Of a DNA stretch of 34,606 bases, positions 1-7,653 are shown piece by piece. The notes beneath the pieces were generated by a model that saw nothing but the letters and a program-made list of their open reading frames with translations, was not told the DNA's origin and did no database searches. Each line of letters begins with the position of its first letter. Position 1 is the first letter of the stretch. Source of the stretch: an uncultured Chloroflexota bacterium (GTDB taxonomy: Bacteria > Chloroflexota > Limnocylindria > Limnocylindrales > CSP1-4); contig CAIYHO010000034.1 of assembly GCA_903925955.1 (NCBI GenBank), forward strand, positions 1-34,606, in the 5' to 3' direction. The translations under genes and the position numbers were made by a program.

Positions 1-98
1 CCGACACCGCCGCCGCTTTGACGAACACCCGTTCCGCCGATACCATTCCGAGCCGACCGTCAGCCTCCGCGGCGCCCTGTGCGCCCCGGGGTTCTTTT

Positions 99-111
99 GT
101 TCCAAGGGAAC
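99..111. promoter_or_regulatory. short inverted repeat upstream of greA
   Basis: GTTCC-AAG-GGAAC is a perfect 5-bp inverted repeat 63 nt before the chosen greA start. A weak promoter-like pair overlaps it (TTGTTC near 97, TATGAG near 119). It could be an operator. It is not the LexA arrangement GAAC-N4-GTTC, because the half-sites point the other way. The rest of 1-173 shows nothing else I can support. Confidence 0.2.
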
Positions 112-173
112 GACGGTCTATGAGTGTGACAGCCTCAGTCAGGCCCCTCCTGCATCCCCGGAGTTCAGTCCGC

Positions 174-638
174 GTGAACAGCAAGACCACCTACATCTCG
201 AAGGATGGGCTCGACAAGCTGCGGGCTGAATTGGACCAGATGACGTCCGTCCGCCGCCCTGAGGTTGCCCAGCGCATCCACGATGCGAAGGAGCACGGCG
301 ACCTCTCGGAGAACGCCGAATACGAGGACGCCAAGAACGAGCAGGCGTTTGTCGAGGGACGGATCCAGGCGCTCGAGACCATGATCAAGAACGCCAGCAT
401 CATCGACGAGCACCACGTTACCGAGCACGTCCAGATCGGGTCCATGGTCACCGTGGACAGCGAGGACGGCAAGGAGACCTTCACGATCGTCGGCTCGGCA
501 GAGGCCAAGCCTGCGCAAGGCCGGATTTCCAACGAGTCACCGGTGGGCCGCGCCCTGCTTGGCCGCCGCAAGGGCGACAAGGTTGTCGTCAAGGCCCCCA
601 CAGGCGACTTCAAATACACGATCACCGACATCGGCTAG
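174..638 (+). CDS. greA: transcription elongation factor GreA
   Basis: GreA enters the RNA polymerase secondary channel and stimulates cleavage of backtracked RNA. The protein has 154 residues, the usual family length. Residues 1 to about 75 form the N-terminal coiled coil with the conserved tip GDLSENAEYEDA; acidic residues D43 and E46 correspond to the catalytic pair. The C-terminal FKBP-like half carries GRISNESPVGRALLGRRKGD and ends DFKYTITDIG. I chose the GTG at 174 because it removes a 52-residue non-homologous Ser/Pro/Arg-rich extension and begins directly with NSKTTYISKDGLDKL; an ATG at 120 is in frame but would add sequence unlike the family. A GGAG lies about 12 nt upstream. The lysyl-tRNA synthetase gene follows after 50 nt. 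Confidence 0.95.
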   Translation: MNSKTTYISKDGLDKLRAELDQMTSVRRPEVAQRIHDAKEHGDLSENAEYEDAKNEQAFVEGRIQALETMIKNASIIDEHHVTEHVQIGSMVTVDSEDGKETFTIVGSAEAKPAQGRISNESPVGRALLGRRKGDKVVVKAPTGDFKYTITDIG

Positions 639-688
639 ACGGCGAGGCGGCACCGGCCGCAGCCGAGCATCGGAAAGGACGAGGAACC

Positions 689-2293
689 GTGGACTGGGCT
701 GACGAGCTGGCGGCAAGCGTCGAGGGACCGCAGGTCGTCAACGACTCCAAGACCCCATCGGGGACGGTCCACGTCGGAAGCCTCCGCGGTCCGGTGATCC
801 TGGACGTCATCACCCGCGCCCTGCGCGCCCGCGGTCTGCCCACCACGCTCCTCTACGGCGTGGACGACCTTGACCCGATGGACGCCCAGGCGCTGCTGAG
901 CCCTGACGCCATTGAGCGCGAGATGGGTCGCCCGTTGGCCCATGTGCCGGATCCGCACGGCGACTGCCACGCGAGCTACGCGCGCCACTTCGCCGGCATC
1001 TTCATCGACACCTTTGACGGTCTCGGCATCCGGCCCGACCGCTACTACTGGATGAGCGACATCTACCCCACGGGGCAGATGGACCCGTTCATCAGGACTG
1101 CGCTGGAGAAGGCGCAGATTGTGCGCGAGGCCTACAAGCGCGTCGCCAACGTGCGCCACCCTGACCACTGGCTGCCGGTGGGCGTCATCTGCCCCGAGTG
1201 CGGCAAGGTGGGCACCACCATCGCGTCCGACTGGGACGGGGCAACGGTCCACGTCGAGTGCAAGCCGGACCTTGTGGTCTGGGCCCGCGGCTGCGGCTGG
1301 AGCGGACGCATCGCGCCGTTTGGCGGGGCCGCCAAACTCCCCTGGAACCTTGAATGGGCCGCCCAGTGGAGCCTGTTTGGCGTCACCATCGAGCCCAACG
1401 GCAAGGACCTCGCCACGGCCGGCGGGTCCCGAGACCGCTCAGAGGCCATCGCGCGGGAAGTGTTTGACCGGGAGCCGCCGATCAACTTCCCCTACGAGTT
1501 CCTCAACATCGGCGGGCGCAAGATGTCCACGTCCAAGGGACGCGGCGCCGCAGCCCACACCATCGGCAGCGTTGTGCCGCCGGAGCAGCTGCGCTTCCTG
1601 TTTGTGCGCAATCGCCCGGAGACGGCTCTGGAGTTTGACCCCGAGGGGACCGACGCCATCCCGCGCCTCTTTGACGAGTTTGACCGCATTGCCGCCGCCA
1701 CCGCAGGCCGCGAGGTCCGGGGCGAGCTGCCGTCGGGCCACGAGAACATCTTCCGGTTCTCGCTGCTGGACGCAAATGCCGACATCCAGGCCGCGGCAGG
1801 GGCCTTTCGCCCGCCGTTTGGCCACCTTGCGCTTCTGGCCCAGATCCCGGGCGTTGATGCTGCCGCCAAGGCCGGCGCCGAGAAGGGCGTCCCCCTGACG
1901 GCTGCCGAGACCACCGAGCTTGAGACCAGGCTGGCCGCGGTCCGCCGCTGGCTTGAGGCCTATGCGCCCGAGAAGGCCCTGCTCACGATCCACCGCGACG
2001 CCATCCCCGCGGAGGCGGCCGCCCTCACGCCCGCCCAGCGCGCGTTCCTCGCCGCGCTCGCTGTTGCAGCACCGGCCGGCAGCGCCGAAACCCCCGCCAA
2101 CGGCGATGCCTGGCAGACGGCCATCTTCGCCGTTGCGGCTGACCACGGCCTGGACGCAAAGGCTGCGTTCAACGCCCTGTATCTGGCGTTCATCGGCCGT
2201 GCCAGCGGGCCCCGTGCAGGCTGGCTGCTGGCCGGGCTTGACCACGGCTTTGTGGTTGACCGACTGCGCGCCGCCGGCGTGCCGGCCGCCTAG
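689..2293 (+). CDS. lysS: lysyl-tRNA synthetase, class I
   Basis: Charges tRNA-Lys with lysine in the cytoplasm. At 534 residues it has the class I Rossmann-fold signatures: HVGS (residues 28-31) as the HIGH motif and KMSTSKG (278-284) as the KMSKS motif. A CPEC pair (C168, C171) and a later GCGW segment look like the zinc-binding insert of class I LysRS, and a C-terminal helical anticodon-binding region follows. This is the archaeal-type enzyme, unrelated to the class II LysRS of most bacteria; class I enzymes are known in archaea, spirochaetes, alphaproteobacteria and scattered other bacteria. The start is GTG with AAGGAC/GAGG just upstream. Its place directly after greA, where many bacteria carry a class II lysS, suggests replacement in situ. 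Confidence 0.93.
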   Translation: MDWADELAASVEGPQVVNDSKTPSGTVHVGSLRGPVILDVITRALRARGLPTTLLYGVDDLDPMDAQALLSPDAIEREMGRPLAHVPDPHGDCHASYARHFAGIFIDTFDGLGIRPDRYYWMSDIYPTGQMDPFIRTALEKAQIVREAYKRVANVRHPDHWLPVGVICPECGKVGTTIASDWDGATVHVECKPDLVVWARGCGWSGRIAPFGGAAKLPWNLEWAAQWSLFGVTIEPNGKDLATAGGSRDRSEAIAREVFDREPPINFPYEFLNIGGRKMSTSKGRGAAAHTIGSVVPPEQLRFLFVRNRPETALEFDPEGTDAIPRLFDEFDRIAAATAGREVRGELPSGHENIFRFSLLDANADIQAAAGAFRPPFGHLALLAQIPGVDAAAKAGAEKGVPLTAAETTELETRLAAVRRWLEAYAPEKALLTIHRDAIPAEAAALTPAQRAFLAALAVAAPAGSAETPANGDAWQTAIFAVAADHGLDAKAAFNALYLAFIGRASGPRAGWLLAGLDHGFVVDRLRAAGVPAA

Positions 2294-2318
2294 CCCGCCA
2301 CCCCTAGCCCGCCACCCC
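2291..2318 (+). repeat. 14-bp direct repeat at the lysS stop codon
   Basis: TAGCCCGCCACCCC occurs twice head to tail; the first copy begins with the lysS stop codon. It is followed by C-rich AGCCCCACCACCC/AGCCCCACAAC. This is a slippage-type duplication in the short lysS-serS spacer; I see no regulatory signal in it. Confidence 0.6.
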
Positions 2319-2360
2319 AGCCCCACCACCCAGCCCCACAACAGAGGCAGGAGGCTCCGC

Positions 2361-3686
2361 ATGAGCGTTGGCGTCCAGCGGCTCCGCGATGAGCCCGAGC
2401 GCATCCGGCAGGGCGCAATCGACAAGCGCGAAGACCCGTCCCTTGTGGACCGGGCTATCGACGCCGATGCGCGCCGTCGCCGCCTCCAGGCCGAGTCTGA
2501 CGCGCTCAAGGCGCAGCGCAACATCACCAGCAAGCAGGTTGGCGAGGCCATCCGCGGCGGCGCTGCCCCCAACGGCCCCGAGGTTGCCGCGCTCAAGGCG
2601 GCCTCCACGGCTGCAGGCCTGCGGATCGACGAGATTGACGCCGAGCTCGCCACGGCGGAGACAGAGCTTGAGGAGCTGCTCCTCCGCATCCCCAACCCGG
2701 CTGACCCGGAGGTCCCCGTGGGCGGCGAGGAGGCCAACGTCACGGTCCGGACGTGGGGGACCAACCTCACCCGCGTCGTCACCGCGGCAGACGGCACCAC
2801 GTGGGAGCGCAAGCCCCATTGGGAGATTGGCGAGGCGCTGGACATCATCGACAACCCGCGCGGCGCCAAGATCGCGGGATCGGGCTTCCCTGTCTACAAG
2901 GGTGCGGGCTCGCGGCTCCAGCGGAGCCTGATTTCATGGTTCCTGGACGTGCACACCGAAGAGCACGGCTTCACCGAGGTCTGGCCGCCCGCCGTGGTGA
3001 ACGCGGCGTCTGCGCGCGGCACCGGGCAGATCCCCGACAAGGAAGACCAGATGTACATCGCCACGCGCGATGAGCTGTACTTGGTCCCCACGGCCGAGGT
3101 CCCGGTGACCAACCTCCACCGCGATGAGATCCTTGATGCGTCCCAATTGCCGGTGCGGTACGCGGCGTACAGCCCCTGCTTCCGGCGCGAGGCCGGAGCG
3201 GCCGGCAAGGACACCCGCGGGATCCTGCGCGTCCACCAGTTTGACAAGGTGGAGATGGTCCTCTTTGAGAAGCCCGCGGACAGCCCGGCGGCCCTTGAGT
3301 GGATGACCGCACGGGCTGAGGTCCTGCTCCAGCGTCTGGGCCTCCCGTATCGCGTGCTCCTGATGAGCACCGGCGAGATGGGCTTTGTCCAGCGCAAGAA
3401 GTACGACATCGAGGTCTGGGCGCCGGGCGTGGAGCGCTGGCTGGAAGTCAGCTCCTGCTCCAACTTTGGCGACTACCAGGCGCGGCGTATGGCCATCCGC
3501 TACAGGGCTGAGGCTGGCGCCAAGCCGGAACTCGTCCACACGCTCAATGGGTCCGGTTTGGCGCTCCCGCGCATCGTGGCCGCCATCATGGAGCAGTACC
3601 AGCAGCCCGACGGCTCGTTCGCGGTGCCAGAAGTGCTCCAGCGCTACGTTGGGGCGGCTACGATTGGCGCGACGCCGGTCGCCTGA
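2361..3686 (+). CDS. serS: seryl-tRNA synthetase
   Basis: Charges tRNA-Ser with serine in the cytoplasm. The 441-residue length is near the family norm. Residues 1 to about 110 form the N-terminal antiparallel coiled-coil arm that holds the long variable arm of tRNA-Ser. The class II core follows: the serine-binding TAEVPVTN (T244-E246), motif 2 with FRRE (274-277) and RGILRVHQFDKVE, then motif 3 with GLALPR (399-404). The ATG at 2361 has a strong Shine-Dalgarno sequence (AGGCAGGAGG) just upstream; the frame is open further 5' but that extension is an out-of-frame shadow of lysS. A tRNA-Ser gene lies about 9 kb downstream but is not in the same unit. Confidence 0.96.
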   Translation: MSVGVQRLRDEPERIRQGAIDKREDPSLVDRAIDADARRRRLQAESDALKAQRNITSKQVGEAIRGGAAPNGPEVAALKAASTAAGLRIDEIDAELATAETELEELLLRIPNPADPEVPVGGEEANVTVRTWGTNLTRVVTAADGTTWERKPHWEIGEALDIIDNPRGAKIAGSGFPVYKGAGSRLQRSLISWFLDVHTEEHGFTEVWPPAVVNAASARGTGQIPDKEDQMYIATRDELYLVPTAEVPVTNLHRDEILDASQLPVRYAAYSPCFRREAGAAGKDTRGILRVHQFDKVEMVLFEKPADSPAALEWMTARAEVLLQRLGLPYRVLLMSTGEMGFVQRKKYDIEVWAPGVERWLEVSSCSNFGDYQARRMAIRYRAEAGAKPELVHTLNGSGLALPRIVAAIMEQYQQPDGSFAVPEVLQRYVGAATIGATPVA

Positions 3687-3735
3687 CTGACTGGTTGGGC
3701 CTGGCGATCAGTCTCAGAGCAGGGAGGACTAACCG

Positions 3736-4059
3736 ATGCAGCAGCAGCCGCCCCCGTACGGTTGGCAGCAGCCATCCGCACCCGTTCCGCAGAAGCGCGG
3801 CGTGAGCTTTGGTGACTTCATCGCGTTCCGCTTCATGATCACGCCGCCGCTTGCAACAATCCTCTACCTGCTCGTTGTTGGCCTCTTGACCATCGGCTGC
3901 ATCGTGCAGGCAATGGGCAGCGACAACATCGCCGTTGCGGCCGTCGGCGGGATCGTTGTCTGGCTCGTTGGGAACCTGTTCCTGCGCGTCATCTTTGAGG
4001 CGATGCTGGTGATGTTCAAGATCAACGACGGCATCCAGGACCTCGTCCGCCGGGGCTAG
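3736..4059 (+). CDS. small membrane protein, DUF4282-like
   Basis: A 107-residue protein with a Gln/Pro-rich N-terminus (MQQQPPPYGW), a short amphipathic FGDFIAFRFMITP segment and two membrane helices (about residues 38-58 and 66-86), then the tail ML-VMFKINDGIQDLVRRG. The 'F..FRFMITP' entry into the first helix and the 'LFLRVIFEAMLVMFKIND' end match the DUF4282 family as I know it. The function of that family is unknown. A GGGAGG Shine-Dalgarno sequence lies 10 nt before the ATG. The gene stands between serS and the TelA cluster and is followed by a hairpin at 4071, so it is probably transcribed apart from that cluster, though a link cannot be excluded. Confidence 0.75.
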   Translation: MQQQPPPYGWQQPSAPVPQKRGVSFGDFIAFRFMITPPLATILYLLVVGLLTIGCIVQAMGSDNIAVAAVGGIVVWLVGNLFLRVIFEAMLVMFKINDGIQDLVRRG

Positions 4060-4070
4060 CGCCCAACAAC

Positions 4071-4091
4071 AGCCAAGCGCAGCGCTTGGCT
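4071..4091 (+). terminator. terminator-like hairpin after the DUF4282 gene
   Basis: AGCCAAGCGC-A-GCGCTTGGCT is a perfect 10-bp inverted repeat with one spacer base (effective stem 8-9 bp), 12 nt after the stop codon at 4059. There is no T-run after it, so termination without other factors is doubtful. Confidence 0.45.
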
Positions 4092-4156
4092 GCACCGAGA
4101 GCACCTGGGCTGGCCCCACAGGCTGGCCGACATCATGGTGGTCTCCGCCTCATGCC

Positions 4157-4181
4157 GCCGGCTGTCCCGTTGCCAGCCGGC
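4157..4181 (+). other. hairpin in the telA leader
   Basis: GCCGGCTG, 9-nt loop, CAGCCGGC: a perfect 8-bp stem. It is the first of two stable hairpins in the 240-nt spacer before telA. Confidence 0.45.
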
Positions 4182-4200
4182 AGCTGTTCTGCCCCACCCT

Positions 4201-4234
4201 CGCGGGTCCCGCTCCTTGCGGAGCCGGACCCGCG
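4201..4234 (+). other. strong two-part hairpin in the telA leader
   Basis: CGCGGGTCC / GGACCCGCG (9 bp) encloses a C-C mismatch, then GCTCC / GGAGC (5 bp) around a TTGC loop. The whole 34-nt block folds with a single mismatch. It ends 68 nt before the telA start. It has no T-run, so it could be a terminator of the previous gene, an mRNA-stabilising 5' structure or a leader element. Confidence 0.5.
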
Positions 4235-4301
4235 ATCCGGTCGCTCAACGTGGGCGACCGTCCCGTACTGACGGAACGCCCCGCACTTGGAGTACCGCGC
4301 C

Positions 4302-5594
4302 GTGACCGACCAGCCCGTCCCCGCCGCCTCAACCGAGGCGAATACCCTGGTGCTCGAGGCCCCTCCGGCCGTGGAGTCGGTTGCCCCGGCGCAAGCCACA
4401 AGCGCGCTGACGGTTGCCCCTGCCGATGCGGCGAAGCTCGACAGCCTTGTCGGCGCCTATATCGACGGCGTCACCTCCCTCGATGTCCAGAGCCCGGACT
4501 TCCGCAAGAAGGTGGACGACATCCGGACGATGGGCGATGAGGACGTCCGCGCCGCGTCATCCGTCTCCAACGACATGCTCGCCCGGCCGGTTGCAGATCT
4601 GCAGCGCGGCGGCATCTCGGGGACCTCCGACGTGAGCAAGTCCCTGCTGGATCTGCGCCACACCGTGGAGGATCTGGACCCGGGCCACCAGGGTGACCTC
4701 CTGAGCCCGCACAAGCTGCTTGGCCTGATCCCGTTTGGCGCGGGCAGCAAGATCCGCGACTACTTCGACAAGTACCAGTCCAGCCAGTCGCATCTCAACA
4801 AGATCATCGATTCGCTGTACTCGGGTCAGGACCAGCTCCGCCGCGACAACGCCTCCATCATTGGCGAGCAGCAGCACCTGTGGGAGATCAACGGGCGGCT
4901 CCGCCAGTATGTCTACATGGGCCAGCAGCTCGACACGAAGCTCGTTGGCACCATCGCCCAGATTGAGGCAACTGACCCCGAGCGCGCCAAGGCCCTCAAG
5001 GAAGACCTGCTCTTCTATGTCCGCCAGAAGGTGCAGGACCTGCTCACGCAGCTGGCCGTTGGGGTGCAGGGCTACCTTGCGCTGGACCTCATCCGCAAGA
5101 ACAACCTTGAGCTGATCAAGGGCGTGGACCGCGCCACCACCACCACCATCTCCGCGCTGCGCACAGCAATCATCGTGGCCCAGGCGCTCGACGACCAGAA
5201 GCTTGTGCTTGACCAGATCACCGCGCTCAACACCACCACCGAGAACCTCATCCTGAGCACCTCGGTGCTGCTCCGGCAGCAGAGCGGGACCATCAACGAG
5301 CAGGCGGCCTCCGCCACTGTCAGCCTTGAGAAGCTGCAGGCGGCCTTCGGCAACATCTACGCCACCATGGACGAGATCGACGCGTTCAAGCTCAAGGCGC
5401 TCGACAACATGGCAACCACCGTGAGCGCCCTGCAGGTGGAGTTGGGCAAGGCGCAGACATACCTCGACCGTGCTCAGCCCGCAGCGGCGCAGGCGGCGGC
5501 CGAGGTTGCAGCGGCTGCGGCAGACGCGACGGGATCCGGTGCCGTGACGCCAGGGACACCTGCTGCGTCCGGCAGCAGCCTGAGCCTCACGTAG
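4302..5594 (+). CDS. telA: TelA family toxic-anion-resistance protein
   Basis: A 430-residue, almost wholly alpha-helical cytoplasmic protein of the TelA/YaaN family, linked to tellurite and other anion resistance and to envelope-stress loci; its biochemical activity is not established. The diagnostic core is LIRKNNLELIKGVDRATTTT, continuing into ALRTAIIVAQALDDQK and ALNTTTENLILSTSVLLRQQ. An N-terminal Ala/Pro-rich stretch of about 45 residues and a C-terminal Ala-rich tail lie outside the core. I chose GTG 4302 (TDQPVPAAS...) because TTGGAG at 4287-4292 is a well-spaced ribosome-binding site; a TTG at 4287 is in frame but lies inside it. Only 3 nt separate its stop from the next GTG, so the two genes are surely co-transcribed. 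A TelA gene next to an XpaC-type gene is the known xpaC-yaaN pairing of Bacillus. Confidence 0.9.
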   Translation: MTDQPVPAASTEANTLVLEAPPAVESVAPAQATSALTVAPADAAKLDSLVGAYIDGVTSLDVQSPDFRKKVDDIRTMGDEDVRAASSVSNDMLARPVADLQRGGISGTSDVSKSLLDLRHTVEDLDPGHQGDLLSPHKLLGLIPFGAGSKIRDYFDKYQSSQSHLNKIIDSLYSGQDQLRRDNASIIGEQQHLWEINGRLRQYVYMGQQLDTKLVGTIAQIEATDPERAKALKEDLLFYVRQKVQDLLTQLAVGVQGYLALDLIRKNNLELIKGVDRATTTTISALRTAIIVAQALDDQKLVLDQITALNTTTENLILSTSVLLRQQSGTINEQAASATVSLEKLQAAFGNIYATMDEIDAFKLKALDNMATTVSALQVELGKAQTYLDRAQPAAAQAAAEVAAAAADATGSGAVTPGTPAASGSSLSLT

Positions 5595-5597
5595 CCC

Positions 5598-6293
5598 GTG
5601 GAACGGCTGCGGTTCGCGCTGCGCTGGCGCGGCTCCCTCGTTGGGGTTGCGCTTGGCGTTGGGGCAGGAGTGGTGCTGGCGGCGAGCGGTCTCGTCGCTG
5701 GGCCGCTCGTGGCGGCGCCGATTGCGGTCGCCCTCGTCGCCGTCGTGCTGCTGGCGCCGGCAGGCCGTGTGCCTGACCTGTCGATTGCGGCCACCGATGA
5801 CGAGGTCCGGATCCGCGAAGCCTTCGAGCGCATGATGATCGACCTTCGGTTCAAGGCGGCCGACGACCTGATTGACGAGGTCAAGCGGGTCAAGGCCTCC
5901 ATTCTGCTGACCCTGGAGGTTGAGGCTGGACGTGTCGCGGGCGATCCCACCGTGCACCTCATCCGGCAGACCGCGCTGGACTATCTGCCCACGGCCCTCG
6001 CCGCGTACCTGAAGCTGCCGCGCGTGGAGGCCGAACAGCGCGCGGTTGCCCACGGCCGAACCCCCCACGACGTGCTGATTGAGCAACTGCAGCTGATGGA
6101 GGTCAAGATGCGCGAGGCCGCCGACGCCATCCTTGCCCATGACTCCGAGACGCTGCTGGCAAACGGTCGCTTCCTGGTGGACCGCTTCGGGACGTCGTCG
6201 CTGAGCCAGAGCGTCCACCGCGAGGTGGCGGCGCCCGCGCCGATGCCGGTCGAGACGGCCCAGGCGGCCGAGGTACCGGAGAAGGTCCACTGA
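5598..6293 (+). CDS. XpaC-like two-helix membrane protein, copy 1
   Basis: A 231-residue protein with two adjacent hydrophobic helices (about residues 12-32 and 36-54) and a long helical, probably cytoplasmic domain. The family-like signature is RQTALDYLPTALAAYLKLP; it is followed by GRTPHDVLIEQL, KMREAADAILAHDSE and LLANGRFL. The two N-terminal helices, the DYLPT motif and adjacency to telA point to the XpaC family ('5-bromo-4-chloroindolyl phosphate hydrolysis protein'), whose real function is unknown. The start is GTG, 3 nt after telA. It is a clear paralogue of the gene at 9252-9926, which shares every motif above. The C-terminal tail (VAAPAPMPVETAQAAEV) is low-complexity. The family name is an inference; the paralogy is seen directly. 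Confidence 0.65.
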   Translation: MERLRFALRWRGSLVGVALGVGAGVVLAASGLVAGPLVAAPIAVALVAVVLLAPAGRVPDLSIAATDDEVRIREAFERMMIDLRFKAADDLIDEVKRVKASILLTLEVEAGRVAGDPTVHLIRQTALDYLPTALAAYLKLPRVEAEQRAVAHGRTPHDVLIEQLQLMEVKMREAADAILAHDSETLLANGRFLVDRFGTSSLSQSVHREVAAPAPMPVETAQAAEVPEKVH

Positions 6294-6400
6294 TGACGGG
6301 CGACCCGCACATCTGCCGTTAACGAAAGGGTGGTTTCATAGCGGCGGCGTCGTCAGTTCGCCATCGCCCATGTGGGCAATCAGAGGGGCAGCGCATTCGT

Positions 6401-7525
6401 ATGGCCGTCAACCCTCGCCGGATCGCGGCGATCCTGCTTGGCCTTGTCCTTGTCCTGGGCGTGGGGATCGGGATCGTGTCCTCAGTCCGAGACTCGCTCG
6501 CTCCAGCCCCGGTCACCGTCAGCGGGTACATCGGCTCCGAGAAGGCGGCCTTCTTCGCCGATGCTCGTGTGGTGGCCGCGCTCAAGCGCGGCGGCTTCAT
6601 CGTCAAGGTCCGGACGGCCGGGTCGCGCGAGATCGCCACCAAGGACTTCACCGGTATCGACTTCGCCTTCCCGGCCGGCGCTCCGGCTGCCGAGAAGATC
6701 AGGCGAGAGCATCCGGGCACGCAGTCGGTCGTGCCCTTCTACACGCCCATGGCCATCGCGACCTGGGCCCCGATCGTGGACCTGTTGACCGCGGCCGGTG
6801 TCGTGTCGCAGACCAACGGTGGCTACCTCGCGCTTGACGTTGAGGCGTTCATGGCGCTCGTCGCCAAGGACACGCGGTGGAGAGACCTGCCCGCCAACAC
6901 CACCTACCCGGTCAACAAGAGCGTCCTGATCACGTCCACCGACGTGCGCACATCCAACTCCGCCGCGATGTACCTCGCGATCCTGTCGTACGTCGCCAAC
7001 GGCCGGAATGTGGTGGAGACCGATCCGGATGGAGCCAAGGTGCTCCAGGCGATCGCGCCGCTCTTCCTTCGACAGGGCTACGTGGAGAGCAGCTCGGCTG
7101 GACCGTTTGACGATTACCTGGTGCAGGGGATGGGCAAGGCGCCGATGGTCATGATCTACGAGGCCCAGTACCTCGCCCAGGCCGCCAAAGGCGATGGCAG
7201 CATCACGCCCCAGATGCGCCTGGTCTATCCGGCGCCCACGATCCTGTCCAAGCACACGCTGGTCTCGCTCACCCCGCACGGAGCCGAGCTGGGCAGCTTC
7301 CTCGCCAACGATCCGGAGCTCCGGTCGCTGGCACTCGAGTACGGGTTTCGCACGAGCGATACCGCGGGCTTCAAGGCCTTCCTCGCCGCCCACAGCCTGT
7401 CGGCGCCAGACACGCTGATCGACGTCATCGACCCGCCCACCTACGAGCGCCTCGAGGCGATGATCATCGCCCTCGAGCAGATCTACGCGACGGGCCCAGC
7501 AGCCTCCCCGTCGCCCACACCGTAA
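6401..7525 (+). CDS. exported or membrane-anchored PBP-like protein
   Basis: A 374-residue protein with a basic N-terminus and one hydrophobic helix (about residues 8-28; signal peptide or anchor, with no lipobox cysteine), then an alpha/beta domain of type II periplasmic-binding-protein style: ...VVAALKRGGFIVKVR, DFAFPAG, VPFYTPMAIATWAP, STDVRTSNSAAMYLAILSYV, PMVMIYEAQYL, MRLVYPAPTILSKHTLVSLT. The order of these elements parallels the N-terminal half of the next gene. There is no ABC permease or ATPase nearby, so a sensing or scaffolding role is more likely than uptake. ATG start with AGAGGGG about 11 nt upstream; the 107-nt gap before it contains only a short GCCCA-TG-TGGGC palindrome at 6366. 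I cannot name the ligand. Confidence 0.65.
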   Translation: MAVNPRRIAAILLGLVLVLGVGIGIVSSVRDSLAPAPVTVSGYIGSEKAAFFADARVVAALKRGGFIVKVRTAGSREIATKDFTGIDFAFPAGAPAAEKIRREHPGTQSVVPFYTPMAIATWAPIVDLLTAAGVVSQTNGGYLALDVEAFMALVAKDTRWRDLPANTTYPVNKSVLITSTDVRTSNSAAMYLAILSYVANGRNVVETDPDGAKVLQAIAPLFLRQGYVESSSAGPFDDYLVQGMGKAPMVMIYEAQYLAQAAKGDGSITPQMRLVYPAPTILSKHTLVSLTPHGAELGSFLANDPELRSLALEYGFRTSDTAGFKAFLAAHSLSAPDTLIDVIDPPTYERLEAMIIALEQIYATGPAASPSPTP

Positions 7526-7578
7526 CCCAACCAGGCCCCGCGCCAAACGCCCTGACACCCCCCCGAGGAGACCACGCC

Positions 7579-7653
7579 GTGACCGATCAGCCCGCCCAGG
7601 CCGCCGTGGCGTGGGTCGTGGTGCCCGCGCAGAGCGGGCTGTGTCCCCTGTGA
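7579..7653 (+). CDS. 24-codon leader ORF, coupled to the vWA gene
   Basis: GTG 7579 to TGA 7651-7653 encodes 24 residues, MTDQPAQAAVAW... ending QSGLCPL. It has the best ribosome-binding site of the region (GAGGAG at 7565-7570, 8 nt spacing). Its stop overlaps the likely GTG of the next gene (GTGA, 7650-7653), which itself lacks a good Shine-Dalgarno sequence. The first codons and the preceding bases match the telA start closely: 23 of 26 positions are identical around GTGACCGAYCAGCCCG, and both read MTDQP. It may be a translational-coupling leader, or a remnant of a duplicated telA start. Too short to judge by composition. Confidence 0.45.
   Translation: MTDQPAQAAVAWVVVPAQSGLCPL

Noticed and set aside
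99-111. LexA (SOS) box upstream of greA
   Set aside because: The inverted repeat is GTTCC-N3-GGAAC, the reverse of GAAC-N4-GTTC.
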